NCBI GenBank assembly: GCA_014649355.1 | Contig: BMSW01000005.1 | Span: 186,001 to 250,000, forward strand | Direction: 5' to 3' | DNA: 64,000 nucleotides | Source: Streptomyces althioticus | GTDB lineage: Bacteria; Actinomycetota; Actinomycetes; Streptomycetales; Streptomycetaceae | Part shown: positions 7,398 through 15,646 of the stretch, piece after piece | Numbering within the stretch: the first letter of the stretch is position 1 | How the letters are laid out: the number at the start of each line of letters is the position of its first letter | Program-made: the position numbers and the translations under genes | The notes under the pieces: model-generated | What the model saw: the letters and a program-made list of their open reading frames with translations, nothing else | Databases searched by the model: none | Told to the model about the DNA's origin: nothing

Positions 7398-9254
7398 TCA
7401 ACGCCCCCCGCTCCCCGCCCCCACCCCGGCCACACGCCCGTACTGCTCACGCACTTCCCGGTACCGCAGCAGCTCCGCCGCCACCGGATCCAGCACGCGG
7501 GCGCGCCCGCACCCGGCCGCCGCCTCACGCAGCCGTCTCTCCGCCTCCAGCCCGTACCGCCGGGCCGGCCCCCGCGCGGCCATCCGGCAGCTCCACTCGA
7601 CGAGCGGCCCGCCCACGATCCCGATGACCATCAGCAGCACCGGCACGCCCAGGTTCGGCGTCATGACGCCGATGATCTGCCCGAGCAGCCACAGCCCGCC
7701 CACGAACTGCAGGATCGTCATGGACGCCTGCACGAGCACGGCGACCGGCCACCATCCGGGCCGCGGCGGCCGCCCCGGCGGCAGCCCGGCCCGCACGGCC
7801 AGTTCGTCGAGTGCCTCGGGCAGCCCCTGCGACCCGCGCACCGCCGCCTCGCGCACCGCCTGCGCCCAGGGCGTGGGCAGTCCGGTGGAGGCACGGTCGG
7901 CGACCGTGCGGACCGCCTGTTCCACGCGCTGCCGCGCGGTGACCTCCTCGTCGGGGCGGCCGCCCAGGGGAACCCTGCCGGTGGTCGGCTCGCGCCGCGC
8001 CTGGCACCAGCGCCACAGCCGCAGCCAGGGGGTCCCGCAGGCGCGGTTGGCGTTGCGCAGCCAGGCGCGTTCGGCCGCCTCGCCCGCCGCGGTGGCGCCC
8101 ACGGCGTCCGCGAGCCGGTCGGAGAACTCCTCCCGCGCCTCCTCGCTCAGCCCGGTGCGCCGGCGCGTCGCGTACGCGGGCCACAGGCGGGCGGCGGTGA
8201 TGTCGACGTCGGCGGAGATCCGGCGGGCGGGCGCCCCGCGCTCGGCCACGAACCGGGCGAGCGCCTCGCGCAGGTCGCCCACGCCGTCCCCGGTGAGTGC
8301 CGACAGGGCGAGCACGGTCGTGCCGGGCTCGCCGTACTCCCCCAGGACGATGCCGTCCTCGTCCAGGAGCCGCCGCAGGTCGTCGAGGACCTGTTCGGCT
8401 GCGTCGCCGGGCAGCCGGTCGACCTGGTTGAGGACGACGAACATGACCTCGGCGTGTGCCGCCATGGGCCGCAGGTACCGCTCGTGCAGCATGGCGTCGG
8501 CGTACTTCTCCGGGTCGACGACCCAGATCACCGCGTCGACCAGCCCCAGCACCCGGTCGACCTGCTCGCGGTGCTCCACGGCCGCCGAGTCGTGGTCGGG
8601 CAGGTCGACGAGGACGAGCCCGCGCAGCCGTTCGTCGGCGTCGGTCATGGCCTGGAGGGGGCGGCGGCGCAGCCGGGGCGGGATGCCGAGGCGTTCGATG
8701 AGGCTCGCCGCGCCGTCGCTCCAGCTGCACGCGATGGGGGCGGCGGTGGTGGGGCGCCGTACGCCGGTCTCCGAGATCGGCACCCCGGCCAGCGTGTTGA
8801 ACAGCTGCGACTTGCCGCTGCCGGTGGCGCCCGCGATGGCGACGACGGTGTGCTGTCCGGAGAGGCGGCGTCGCGCGGCGGCCTCGTCGAGCACGCGTCC
8901 CGCCTGGGAGAGGGTGCGGTTGTCGAGGCGTGCGCGGCTCAGCCCCACCAGCTCGCGCAGCGCGTCCAGACGGGAGGCGAGCTGCGGGTCGTACGACAGG
9001 GGGACCACCTTCTGCGGTGTGGAGGCGCGGGGTTCCACGACGGCGGGCTGTTCCTCCGACGAACTCCCGGCGGTGGTGCCGTTCACCCGGCGGGCGATCA
9101 GCCCGTCGTCCCAGGCGCCGGCCCCGTCCGCGCGGGCACCGTCCGCGCGGGCGGGGCGCCCGGGGTGCTCGGGGCGCTCGGCAGGTTCGCCGGGCTCGGA
9201 GTGCTCGGAGTGCTCGGGGTGCTCGGTGTGGTCCTGGTCAGTGACGGCGGTCAC
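7398..9254 (-). CDS. dynB: DynB, membrane-anchored dynamin-like GTPase
   Basis: A 618-residue GTPase. The N-terminal about 75 residues are disordered with His/Glu/Pro repeats (HPEHSEHSE). The G domain has P-loop GATGSGKS (142-149), G3 DLPD (217-220) and G4 NQVD (276-279). Two hydrophobic helices at about 500-555 anchor it in the membrane, followed by a basic C-terminus. In Streptomyces the DynA/DynB pair stabilises FtsZ ladders at sporulation septa; the partner with transmembrane helices is DynB. GTG 9254 begins three bases after the dynA stop, with GGAGAGG inside the dynA end, so the two are co-transcribed and probably translationally coupled. Confidence 0.8.
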   Translation of the reverse strand: MTAVTDQDHTEHPEHSEHSEPGEPAERPEHPGRPARADGARADGAGAWDDGLIARRVNGTTAGSSSEEQPAVVEPRASTPQKVVPLSYDPQLASRLDALRELVGLSRARLDNRTLSQAGRVLDEAAARRRLSGQHTVVAIAGATGSGKSQLFNTLAGVPISETGVRRPTTAAPIACSWSDGAASLIERLGIPPRLRRRPLQAMTDADERLRGLVLVDLPDHDSAAVEHREQVDRVLGLVDAVIWVVDPEKYADAMLHERYLRPMAAHAEVMFVVLNQVDRLPGDAAEQVLDDLRRLLDEDGIVLGEYGEPGTTVLALSALTGDGVGDLREALARFVAERGAPARRISADVDITAARLWPAYATRRRTGLSEEAREEFSDRLADAVGATAAGEAAERAWLRNANRACGTPWLRLWRWCQARREPTTGRVPLGGRPDEEVTARQRVEQAVRTVADRASTGLPTPWAQAVREAAVRGSQGLPEALDELAVRAGLPPGRPPRPGWWPVAVLVQASMTILQFVGGLWLLGQIIGVMTPNLGVPVLLMVIGIVGGPLVEWSCRMAARGPARRYGLEAERRLREAAAGCGRARVLDPVAAELLRYREVREQYGRVAGVGAGSGGR

Positions 9255-9257
9255 CGG

Positions 9258-10865
9258 TCACCTCTCCTTCTGCAGTACGGACAACGCGGCGATGAGTTCC
9301 GGCTGGGGTTCCGCGTGCACCTCGAGCGTGTCGATCGGGGCGAGCCGGCGTTCGCGTTCGGCGTGCATGATCCGGTCCACGTGGGCGACGAGGAGCCGTC
9401 CGCCGCGGTCGCGCAGGCGCAGCGCGCCGTGGGCGCCGATCCGCTCGGCGAGGGTCTCCCCGGCTGTCCGGGCGCGGCGGCCGCCGAGCAGGACCGTGGC
9501 GACGAGGGCGGTGACCGTCTCGGGCTCGGGCGCGACGCCGCGTTCCAGTTCGCGCACCTCCTCCTCGGCGAGTTCCTCCAGCTCGCGCCGCCAGCGCCGT
9601 ACGGCGAGGCCGATGCGGTGCTCGACGCTCTCGGAGGCGCTGTCGCGGGCGGTGAGCTCGGGCGCCTCGGCGGCGGGCTCGCGCCGCCAGGTCTCGTCGA
9701 CGCGTTCGTCGGCGGCGGCGACGGCGCACAGCAGGAGCGCGCTGAGGCTCTCCACGAGCGTGTCGAGCAGCTCGCCGGGGGTGCAGTCGAGGGGGAAGGC
9801 GCGCCACCGCTTGAGGGCGTCCCCGGCGAGCACGGCCCCGGCCTGCAGCCGCCCCCGCACCCGCGAATGCTCGCTGTCGTACGCGGTCTCCACGGCGGAG
9901 GTGAGGCGCAGCGCGGCGGCGTACTGGGCGGCGGCGGCGCCGGCCAGCTCGGGGAGCCGGGAGTTGAGCGAGTCGAGGATGCCGTACGCGGTGCGGGCCA
10001 TGACGTGCTGGCGGGCGGCCGGGTCGAGCGTCTGGTGGACGAGCCAGGTGCGCAGCGCGGCGACGGCGGTGCCGGGCAGCAGCCCGCCGCCCCAGGCGGA
10101 CTCGGGCAGCTCGGGCACGGTGAACCGGGGCACGTCGCCGAGCCCGGCCTTGGTGAGGAGGGCGCCGTACTGGCGTGACACCTCGGAGACCACCTGGTGC
10201 GGCACCCGGTCGAGCACCGTGACCAGGCTGACGTCGTACTCCTTGGCGGTGCGCAGCATGTGCCAGGGGACGGCGTCGGCGTAGCGGGCGGCGGTGGTGA
10301 CCATGATCCAGATGTCGGCGGCGTTGATCAGCTCGGCGGCGAGGACGCGGTTGTCGGAGACCAGGGAGTCGATGTCGGGCGCGTCGAGGAGGGCGAGGCC
10401 GGGCGGCAGGGTGTCGGCGGTCTCGACGCGCAGGACACGCGCGGGGTCCTCGCCGGGCAGCAGCAGGTCGTCGGCGGGGTCCTGGTGGTGGGGCACCCAG
10501 ACGCGGGTGAGGTCGGGCAGTACGCGCATGCCGCTGAACCAGTGGTGGTCCTCCGGATGGCAGACGAGCACCGGCGTCCGTGTCGTCGGCCGCAGCACGC
10601 CCGCCTCGCTGACGCGCCGGCCTACGAGCGAGTTCACCAGCGTGGACTTCCCCGCTCCGGTGGATCCGCCGACGACGGCCAGCAGCGGCGCGCCGGGGTC
10701 TCTCAGCCGCGGCACCAGGTAGTCGTCCAGCTGGGCGAGCAGTTCGTCGCGGTTGGCACGCGCGCGGGCGGCCCCGGCGAGGGGCAGCGGGAAGCGTGCG
10801 GCGGCGACACGGTCGCGCAGGGCGGAGAGTGCGTCGAGCAGCTGAGGCCGTACGTCCAAGGTCAC
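9258..10865 (-). CDS. dynA: DynA, dynamin-like GTPase
   Basis: A 535-residue GTPase with P-loop [10 protein letters not shown] (about 67-76), G3 DAPDIDS and G4-like VLDRVP, plus a long helical C-terminal half rich in Glu/Arg. No transmembrane segment is seen, matching DynA, which is recruited to division sites by DynB. It is the first gene of the dynA-dynB operon. The start is taken as GTG 10865 ([13 protein letters not shown]), with GTG 10868 directly upstream equally possible. Neither has a clear Shine-Dalgarno, and ATG 10907 would add 14 residues without family support. Confidence 0.8.
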   Translation of the reverse strand: MTLDVRPQLLDALSALRDRVAAARFPLPLAGAARARANRDELLAQLDDYLVPRLRDPGAPLLAVVGGSTGAGKSTLVNSLVGRRVSEAGVLRPTTRTPVLVCHPEDHHWFSGMRVLPDLTRVWVPHHQDPADDLLLPGEDPARVLRVETADTLPPGLALLDAPDIDSLVSDNRVLAAELINAADIWIMVTTAARYADAVPWHMLRTAKEYDVSLVTVLDRVPHQVVSEVSRQYGALLTKAGLGDVPRFTVPELPESAWGGGLLPGTAVAALRTWLVHQTLDPAARQHVMARTAYGILDSLNSRLPELAGAAAAQYAAALRLTSAVETAYDSEHSRVRGRLQAGAVLAGDALKRWRAFPLDCTPGELLDTLVESLSALLLCAVAAADERVDETWRREPAAEAPELTARDSASESVEHRIGLAVRRWRRELEELAEEEVRELERGVAPEPETVTALVATVLLGGRRARTAGETLAERIGAHGALRLRDRGGRLLVAHVDRIMHAERERRLAPIDTLEVHAEPQPELIAALSVLQKER

Positions 10866-11192
10866 CACATGCGAAGAATGCCCAATTTCAGGGTAATTCT
10901 GAAGCATATGAGCACGTCTGCGCGCCGACAGGACACAAGCGGATGGAAGGGGCGTCTGCGACGCGTGCACAGCCGAGGCATAACGAGTGCACAACACCCG
11001 ATGCGCCAGAGGCCAAAACGAGTGCACGATTCGTACCTGCCTGCGATTATCAGGACCGCTTCACCGAACCTCCACATCGAGCCACGGAGGCGAGGCGACA
11101 GGGACAAGGATGCGGGAGCCCTATCCTTGTCTCCGGCAAACGTCACGGACAGGCCCCCACCAGGGCACCCCGACGACAGGCCACCACACCCG
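10866..11192. other. Intergenic region between dynA and tRNA-Arg with an inverted repeat
   Basis: No gene is seen. The notable element is the inverted repeat GACAAGGAT (11103-11111) and ATCCTTGTC (11123-11131), perfect 9-base arms with an 11-base spacer, about 240 bases upstream of dynA and 62 bases upstream of the tRNA. On the minus strand, GTGACG and TAGGGC lie 17 bases apart over this repeat and could be a dynA promoter. The function is unproven. Confidence 0.4.
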
Positions 11193-11265
11193 GCCCCCGT
11201 AGCTCAGTGGATAGAGCAGGCGCCTTCTAAGCGCTTGGCCGCAGGTTCGAGTCCTGCCGGGGGCG
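11193..11265 (+). tRNA. tRNA-Arg (anticodon UCU)
   Basis: A complete 73-base cloverleaf: acceptor GCCCCCG pairs with CGGGGGC, D stem GCTC/GAGC, anticodon stem GGCGC/GCGCT with loop CTTCTAA (anticodon TCT, reading AGA/AGG, rare in this GC-rich genome), T stem GCAGG/CCTGC with loop TTCGAGT, discriminator G. CCA is not encoded. The 3' end is not repeated nearby, so no integrated element is evident. Confidence 0.95.
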
Positions 11266-11283
11266 CAACCCGCCACCAGCCAG

Positions 11284-11317
11284 AACGCCCCAGAGGGGAT
11301 CTCCCCTCCAGGGCGTT
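11284..11317 (+). terminator. Terminator of tRNA-Arg
   Basis: A two-tier hairpin: AACGCCC pairs with GGGCGTT, and inner GAGGGG with CCCCTC around ATCT, 18 bases after the tRNA. The T run is short, as is usual in Streptomyces. Confidence 0.75.
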
Positions 11318-11422
11318 TCGTGGTGGCGACGGCCACGGCCCCGACGGGCGGCCGGAGGGCGCGGTCACTGGTCGAGCTGAGCCGCCAGAAACACCGACCG
11401 CGCACACCCGCACCTCGACCGG

Positions 11423-11569
11423 ATGCGGGAGCCGTTCGCCGAGAATGCCGCCGCCCCCGACGGATGGGTCCCTGACGTCGACGCGTTCGTGGACCTGCTG
11501 ACGCAGTGGGGACACGTCCTGACCGAGGCGGCCCGGCGCGGCTGGTGCCTCGTGGGCCTGAGCGAGTAG
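11423..11569 (+). CDS. Short ORF, possible gene remnant
   Basis: A 48-codon frame beginning MREPFAENAAAPDGW and ending WCLVGLSE. The in-frame sequence before the ATG (AHPHLDR) also reads like protein back to a stop at about 11379, so this may be the C-terminal end of a decayed larger gene rather than an intact small protein. No Shine-Dalgarno precedes the ATG and I recognise no family. Confidence 0.3.
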   Translation: MREPFAENAAAPDGWVPDVDAFVDLLTQWGHVLTEAARRGWCLVGLSE

Positions 11570-11703
11570 TCCGCCTGCGGCCCTGTCGAAAGCGTGCCCG
11601 GTGATCGAATCGTTGCCGCAGCGCCCGCAACCTCCCACCGCGCTCACGTGTCCCCTGGTCAGCCGCTGAACATCAGCGGCCCACAGGGGAAAGGGAGGGG
11701 CAC

Positions 11704-12489
11704 TTGAGGACGAGAAGGGCCATGGGGAGCGCGTTGGTGGCCGGCGGGGCCGCGATCGCGTTCACGGCGGTCTCCGCGGTGCCGGCGGGCGCGGCCGAGG
11801 GAGGGGTCTCCTTCAGCAACGTCAAGGTGAACGGCGGGAAGCCGATCGTGATCGGGGTCAAGGAGGAGGTCGTGGTGCACGCGACCTACCGGATGACGAC
11901 CAGGCTCAAGCACGACCCGGGGGTGGTCGTGTTCCCCTACCGCGGCAGCCTGGAGTCCGGCGACCAGCTGTGGAACACGATCGAGAACTCCGACTGCAAG
12001 GTGGTGAACCGGGCCAAGGGGATCTGCGACTACGAGGAGTGGCTGTACATCGACCCGCGCCACTACGACTTCGGCAACGAGGACGCCGGCGCGTGGAAGA
12101 CCGCCGGACGCGTCTGGCTCGCCGGCGCCAAGCACGACATCGACGACGTGAAGGTCCCGCTCCAGGTCAAGCGGGCCACCCGTGTCACCGTCAACGCCTC
12201 GCCGGAACCGGTCCGCAAGGGCAGGACGCTCACCGTGACCGGGAAGGTCACCCGGGCCAACTGGGACACGCACACGTACCAGGCATACGCGGGCCGCACC
12301 GTGAGCCTCCAGTTCAAGGCGGCGGGCGCCAAGGCCTACACCACGGTCAGGAAGGTGAAGTCCAACAAGACCGGCGTGCTCAGGACCACGGTGAAGGCCA
12401 CCAGGTCCGGCACCTGGCGCTGGGTGTACTACGGCAACACCACCTCCGGCGCGAAGGCGTCGGCCGGGGACTACGTGGTCGTCCGTTAG
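11704..12489 (+). CDS. Secreted protein of unknown function
   Basis: A 261-residue exported protein: Sec signal peptide at residues 1-31 (ends PAGAA), one cysteine pair (Cys98, Cys108), and two beta-rich halves. The second half (about 155-261) resembles a bacterial Ig-like fold, with repeated VTVNA/LTVTGKV strands and a KTGVLRTTVKATRSGTW segment. No catalytic motif is visible. TTG 11704 is the start because GGGAGGGG lies immediately upstream and the signal peptide begins there. Transcribed alone. A cell-surface or extracellular structural role is plausible but unproven. Confidence 0.65.
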   Translation: MRTRRAMGSALVAGGAAIAFTAVSAVPAGAAEGGVSFSNVKVNGGKPIVIGVKEEVVVHATYRMTTRLKHDPGVVVFPYRGSLESGDQLWNTIENSDCKVVNRAKGICDYEEWLYIDPRHYDFGNEDAGAWKTAGRVWLAGAKHDIDDVKVPLQVKRATRVTVNASPEPVRKGRTLTVTGKVTRANWDTHTYQAYAGRTVSLQFKAAGAKAYTTVRKVKSNKTGVLRTTVKATRSGTWRWVYYGNTTSGAKASAGDYVVVR

Positions 12490-12691
12490 GCGCCGCCGGG
12501 GGGGCGCTCGCGCGCGGATGCGCTCCCCCACGCGGGCACCCGTCACCCTGCTCCGGCGGGCGAACACGCGCACCCAGCTGACCTTTTAGCCAGGATCGCC
12601 CACAATTGGGTGGTTACGCCTGAATGGTGAGTTCACTGGTAAGGATGGAGCGGTTCACCACCGTCCCGCGCCGCCTTCCCCGGAGCCGCTC

Positions 12692-13660
12692 ATGCGCACT
12701 GCCGTCATCGCCGCCCAGGCCCCACCCCGTGCGGAGAGTTCCCGGCCCGCCCCCTCAGCGCCCGAGCAGGCGGAGGAGCGCGAGCTGGTGTTCGGGGGGT
12801 TCCGGTACACCTGCCGGATCGTCCGGCAGGGCGCGCCGCAGACGGAGCCGTTGCTGCTGCTGGGCGGCTCGTCGCAGGACCGGTACTCCTGGCAGAGTCA
12901 CGAAAGGTGGCTGGCGCCGCTGTGCACGCTGATCACGGTGGACCTTCCCGGCTACGGCGATTCGGACTTCCTGCCGGCCTCCTACGACATCGACTTCCTC
13001 GGGGACGCCGTGCAGCACATGCTGACGGAGATCGGCGTGCCCTCGGTGAATCTCTTCGGCGGCTGCTTCGGGGAGGTCGTGGGGCTACGGTTCGCGCAGC
13101 GCAATCCGGAGTCGGTCCGGCGCATCGTTTTCGGTGCCGCGGCGAACCGGCTGCCCGAGCTCTACAGCGAGGCCGTGCCGCGGCTGACGCAGACGCTGGA
13201 GCGGGGTGACATCGAGGGGGCCGCGGAAGGGCTGGTGCGGCTGTTCATGTCGAACCCCGAGGCCGGGAAGGTCCGCCGGCACGCGGCTGTGGCGCGGCTG
13301 CTCCAGCGGCAGTTCGTGAACCAGACGCAGGACGAGATCAGGAAGGCCGTGGAGCACAACATCCGGCTGGTGACGCACGGGTGCTACGAGCCGCTGCCGG
13401 TACCGCGGGTGCCGACGCTGGTGTTCACCGGGGAGTACGACACCCTGTGCACCCCGGACATGGGGCGGGAGTTCGCGGCGACGATGCCGGGGGCGCTCTT
13501 CACCACCGTGAAGGAGGCAGACCACTTGGTCACGGTGGAGCGCAGGGAGGAGTCGGCGGACCTGATCGCCCGCTTCTGCACGGACCGTTCCGTCGAGGGA
13601 CTGCCGTACTGCACCGACGTCGAGGCGCCCTGCCCCGAGCACAGTCTCGCGCAGATGTGA
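12692..13660 (+). CDS. Alpha/beta hydrolase with a cysteine at the nucleophile elbow
   Basis: A 322-residue alpha/beta-fold protein. The nucleophile elbow is LFGGCFGE, placing Cys125 where Ser usually stands; Asp250 (GEYDTL) and His278 (EADHLVTVE) complete a plausible triad. The first about 30 residues are Pro/Ala-rich and not membrane-like. Substrate unknown; the fold covers esterases, lyases and non-catalytic members. ATG 12692 has GGAG eight bases upstream. The gene ends at a strong bidirectional hairpin shared with the convergent secreted-protein genes. Confidence 0.7.
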   Translation: MRTAVIAAQAPPRAESSRPAPSAPEQAEERELVFGGFRYTCRIVRQGAPQTEPLLLLGGSSQDRYSWQSHERWLAPLCTLITVDLPGYGDSDFLPASYDIDFLGDAVQHMLTEIGVPSVNLFGGCFGEVVGLRFAQRNPESVRRIVFGAAANRLPELYSEAVPRLTQTLERGDIEGAAEGLVRLFMSNPEAGKVRRHAAVARLLQRQFVNQTQDEIRKAVEHNIRLVTHGCYEPLPVPRVPTLVFTGEYDTLCTPDMGREFAATMPGALFTTVKEADHLVTVERREESADLIARFCTDRSVEGLPYCTDVEAPCPEHSLAQM

Positions 13661-13688
13661 CCGCCGGACGCTCCGAGCGCTCAACGCA

Positions 13689-13732
13689 CCAGGAAGGGCC
13701 GGGACCCCCCGTAGGGTCCCGGCCCTTCCTGG
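13689..13732. terminator. Bidirectional terminator between hydrolase and secreted-protein module
   Basis: A perfect 19-base inverted repeat (CCAGGAAGGGCCGGGACCC and its complement) around a six-base loop, lying between convergent genes. Confidence 0.9.
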
Positions 13733-13748
13733 CACCTGGCGACGAACG

Positions 13749-14027
13749 TCAGAGCTCCTGCCCGTCGACGGTGAGGCTGGTCCCGCAGGAGACGTCGGCG
13801 CGCTCACCGGAGCAGCTCTGCCGCACGTCGTTGACCATCCGGACCTTCCCGTAGGTCTTGCTGGTGAACTCGCGCTCACCGGTGTCCCTGCACAGGACGG
13901 TGCCCTGGCCGTCGTCGGAGCATGTGGCCGGGCTTTCGGCGGCGACGGCCTGGCCGCCTCCGAAGCCGAGGAGGACGACCCCTCCGAGAGCCGCGGCCAC
14001 CACTGACATCTTCTTCGAACTGAACAT
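13749..14027 (-). CDS. Small secreted four-cysteine protein, module type X, copy 1
   Basis: A 92-residue protein with a signal peptide (about 1-30, ends AVAA) and a mature part with four cysteines at 36, 46, 72 and 81. It is a paralogue of the protein at 14687-14950: same TCSG and VLC/VRC contexts and near-identical cysteine spacing. It forms the second gene of a duplicated pair with the MRKFQK-type gene upstream. ATG 14027 follows AGGAAC. I do not recognise a named family. The position beside a chaplin suggests a cell-surface role (inference). Confidence 0.65.
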   Translation of the reverse strand: MFSSKKMSVVAAALGGVVLLGFGGGQAVAAESPATCSDDGQGTVLCRDTGEREFTSKTYGKVRMVNDVRQSCSGERADVSCGTSLTVDGQEL

Positions 14028-14130
14028 CTGCCTGTTCCTCAACTCGGCGCCGCCCCGACCGACGGCGACACCGCTTGTCGACAACTCGAATTCCTGGCTC
14101 GACCTTGAATATCCGGTCCAAGCAACGAAT

Positions 14131-14189
14131 CGGGCAGGCCCCGGAGTCCGTGTCGCCCGGTGGGCGACAGGACCCCGGAGCCTGCCCGG
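14131..14189 (-). terminator. Long hairpin after type-Y copy 1
   Basis: A near-perfect long inverted repeat: CGGGCAGGC pairs with GCCTGCCCG, and inner GTCGCCC with GGGCGAC. It lies between the type-Y gene and its downstream type-X partner. A matching hairpin occurs at the same place in the second module copy, so it may attenuate rather than end transcription. Confidence 0.7.
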
Positions 14190-14204
14190 ATCACCTTGCA
14201 GTGA

Positions 14205-14474
14205 TCACTCGCCGCCGACGGCGAAGCTGCTGGCGCACTCGATGGAGTTCGTCTCGCTGTTCTCGGCGACGCCCAGACCCAGGATGCCGACGGCCAGGTT
14301 GATGTCATCGATCACGATGAGGCCCTTGGCCGAGTTGTCCTGGGGGCAAGCGGTCGCCTGCTTGTTGTTCAGCTCCACGTCCGGGTGGTCGCCGGCGTAG
14401 CTGACGCCCGCGCCGAGGAAGCCGACGCTGCCGAGCATGGCCACAACGACCGCAGCCTTCTGGAACTTGCGCAT
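14205..14474 (-). CDS. Small secreted two-cysteine protein, module type Y, copy 1
   Basis: An 89-residue exported protein: signal peptide MRKFQKAAVVVAMLG..SYA (1-27), then a short acidic stretch and a region bounded by Cys43 and Cys80 containing ACPQDNS, GLIVIDDINLAVG and ETNSIECASS. The two-cysteine core with a V(D/E)DxN motif is loosely reminiscent of rodlins, but length and sequence differ, so this is only a suggestion. ATG 14474 follows GGAGAGGTA. Its copy at 15058-15330 shares the leader and signal sequence. Confidence 0.65.
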   Translation of the reverse strand: MRKFQKAAVVVAMLGSVGFLGAGVSYAGDHPDVELNNKQATACPQDNSAKGLIVIDDINLAVGILGLGVAENSETNSIECASSFAVGGE

Positions 14475-14686
14475 TACCTCTCCATTCTTCGATGGCGCGG
14501 CCCGGATGGACCGGCCAGTGACGGCCGCCAAAATAGAACGACCCTTGCGGAAATTGATAGCGAAACACCGAATGGCGTCTTGTAAAGAAAAACTCGCTTT
14601 ATGGCACTGTCGCCCGCTCAGAAAATCCGACCGCCGAATCCGTGAACCGACCGCGGCTTCACCGGCACGGCGTTCCGGTCGGGCGT

Positions 14687-14950
14687 TCAGCCCACGACGA
14701 GGTTGCTGGCGCAGGTGAGCTCACCCGTGCCGGAGCAGGTCTGTGCCGTCCTGTTGTCGACACGGACGCCGCTCTCCGTCTCCGTGACGCGGTATTCATC
14801 CACCTGGACGCAACGAACTTTTCCGTTCTCGTCCTCCGCGCACTTCCCCGGGTTCTCAGCACCCACGGCCTGCACCGCGCCGAATGCGAGCAGAGCGAGG
14901 CCGCCCAGAACACCCGTCACCGCCGTCGCGATCTTCTTCGACTTCACCAT
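14687..14950 (-). CDS. Small secreted four-cysteine protein, module type X, copy 2
   Basis: An 87-residue paralogue of the protein at 13749. Signal peptide at about 1-31 (ends AVGA), cysteines at 37, 47, 72 and 80, with GKVRCVQ and AQTCSG echoing copy 1. ATG 14950 follows AAAAGG. It lies 107 bases after the type-Y copy 2 gene, with an intervening hairpin, the same arrangement as copy 1. Confidence 0.65.
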   Translation of the reverse strand: MVKSKKIATAVTGVLGGLALLAFGAVQAVGAENPGKCAEDENGKVRCVQVDEYRVTETESGVRVDNRTAQTCSGTGELTCASNLVVG

Positions 14951-14989
14951 GTACCTTTTCTTCGACGGTCCCGAAACAACGGCCGGGCC

Positions 14990-15039
14990 GGGCAGGCCCG
15001 GGTCTCGATCCATGACGGAGCGGGACTCGGGACCTGCCC
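14990..15039 (-). terminator. Hairpin after type-Y copy 2
   Basis: An imperfect inverted repeat (GGGCAGG with CCTGCCC, plus internal pairing) in the gap between the type-Y and type-X genes of the second module copy, equivalent to the hairpin at 14131-14189. Confidence 0.55.
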
Positions 15040-15057
15040 TCAGCCACCCGACGGTGG

Positions 15058-15330
15058 TCAGCGACCGCCCAGAGCCACGCTGGAGGCACACGCGATCGAG
15101 TTGGTCTCGTTGTTCTTCGCGATGCCGAGGCCGAGGAGGGCGCCGACGCCGGCGTTGACGTCGTCGACAGCGACCAGACCCAGCTGCGAGTTGTCCTGGG
15201 GGCAGGCCGTCGTCTGCTCGTTGTTGAACTCGAACTCCGGGCCCTCACCGGCGTAGCTGACGCCGGAACCGGCGAACCCGACGGTGCCGAGCATGGCCAC
15301 GACGACCGCGGCCTTCTGGAACTTGCGCAT
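15058..15330 (-). CDS. Small secreted two-cysteine protein, module type Y, copy 2
   Basis: A 90-residue paralogue of the protein at 14205. Identical first 15 residues (MRKFQKAAVVVAMLG), signal peptide to about 27, Cys43 and Cys81, motifs ACPQDNS, GLVAVDDVN and NNETNSIACASS. ATG 15330 has the same GGAGAGGTA leader. GCTATCAA occurs 83 bases upstream, as it does 81 bases upstream of copy 1, and marks a conserved promoter region. First gene of the second module copy, transcribed away from the short chaplin. Confidence 0.7.
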   Translation of the reverse strand: MRKFQKAAVVVAMLGTVGFAGSGVSYAGEGPEFEFNNEQTTACPQDNSQLGLVAVDDVNAGVGALLGLGIAKNNETNSIACASSVALGGR

Positions 15331-15560
15331 TACCTCTCCGTTTCTCGAGCGGACACAGTCCGTAGCGGACTGGTCACCGAACGCTGTTAACGTAAGCGAC
15401 GTTTGCGACTTTTGATAGCTGAAACGCCCAGATGCGCACTTTTTCCGCAAACATGCAGGTCAGAGAGGTGCTCGATGACATCAGACGGGCGAACGGCTCG
15501 GTGCGTCCGACTCGCTATCAGGAACAAACACTCATCAAAGAGTGATCTCTGGACATTCCC

Positions 15561-15588
15561 CGTGACCCAGGTCGCCGTCCCGCGTTGA
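15561..15588 (+). promoter_or_regulatory. Sigma-BldN-type promoter of the short chaplin gene
   Basis: CGTGAC (15561-15566), 16 bases, CGTTGA (15583-15588) matches the BldN consensus CGTAAC-N16-CGTTGA as I recall it, with one mismatch and exact spacing. Chaplins and rodlins are established BldN targets. Transcription would begin near 15596, about 50 bases before the chaplin ATG. Confidence 0.75.
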
Positions 15589-15646
15589 GCGGGACGTGCG
15601 GCGCTAGTCGTGCTGCCGCGCTTAACCAGTCAGTAAGGAGAACGTG

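Noticed and set aside
7233..10284. Very long plus-strand open frames (about 1000 codons) opposite dynA-dynB
   Set aside because: They are antisense shadows of high-GC coding sequence; codon bias and conserved GTPase motifs lie on the minus strand.
11193..11569. Integrated element at tRNA-Arg
   Set aside because: No integrase and no duplicated tRNA 3' end downstream.
13749..15330. Toxin-antitoxin pairs, given small tandem two-gene units
   Set aside because: All four proteins have signal peptides and disulfide-like cysteine patterns.
15331..15560. BldN promoters for the Y genes
   Set aside because: I looked for CGTnAC-N16-CGTTGA on the minus strand upstream of both copies and did not find it; only a shared GCTATCA element was seen.
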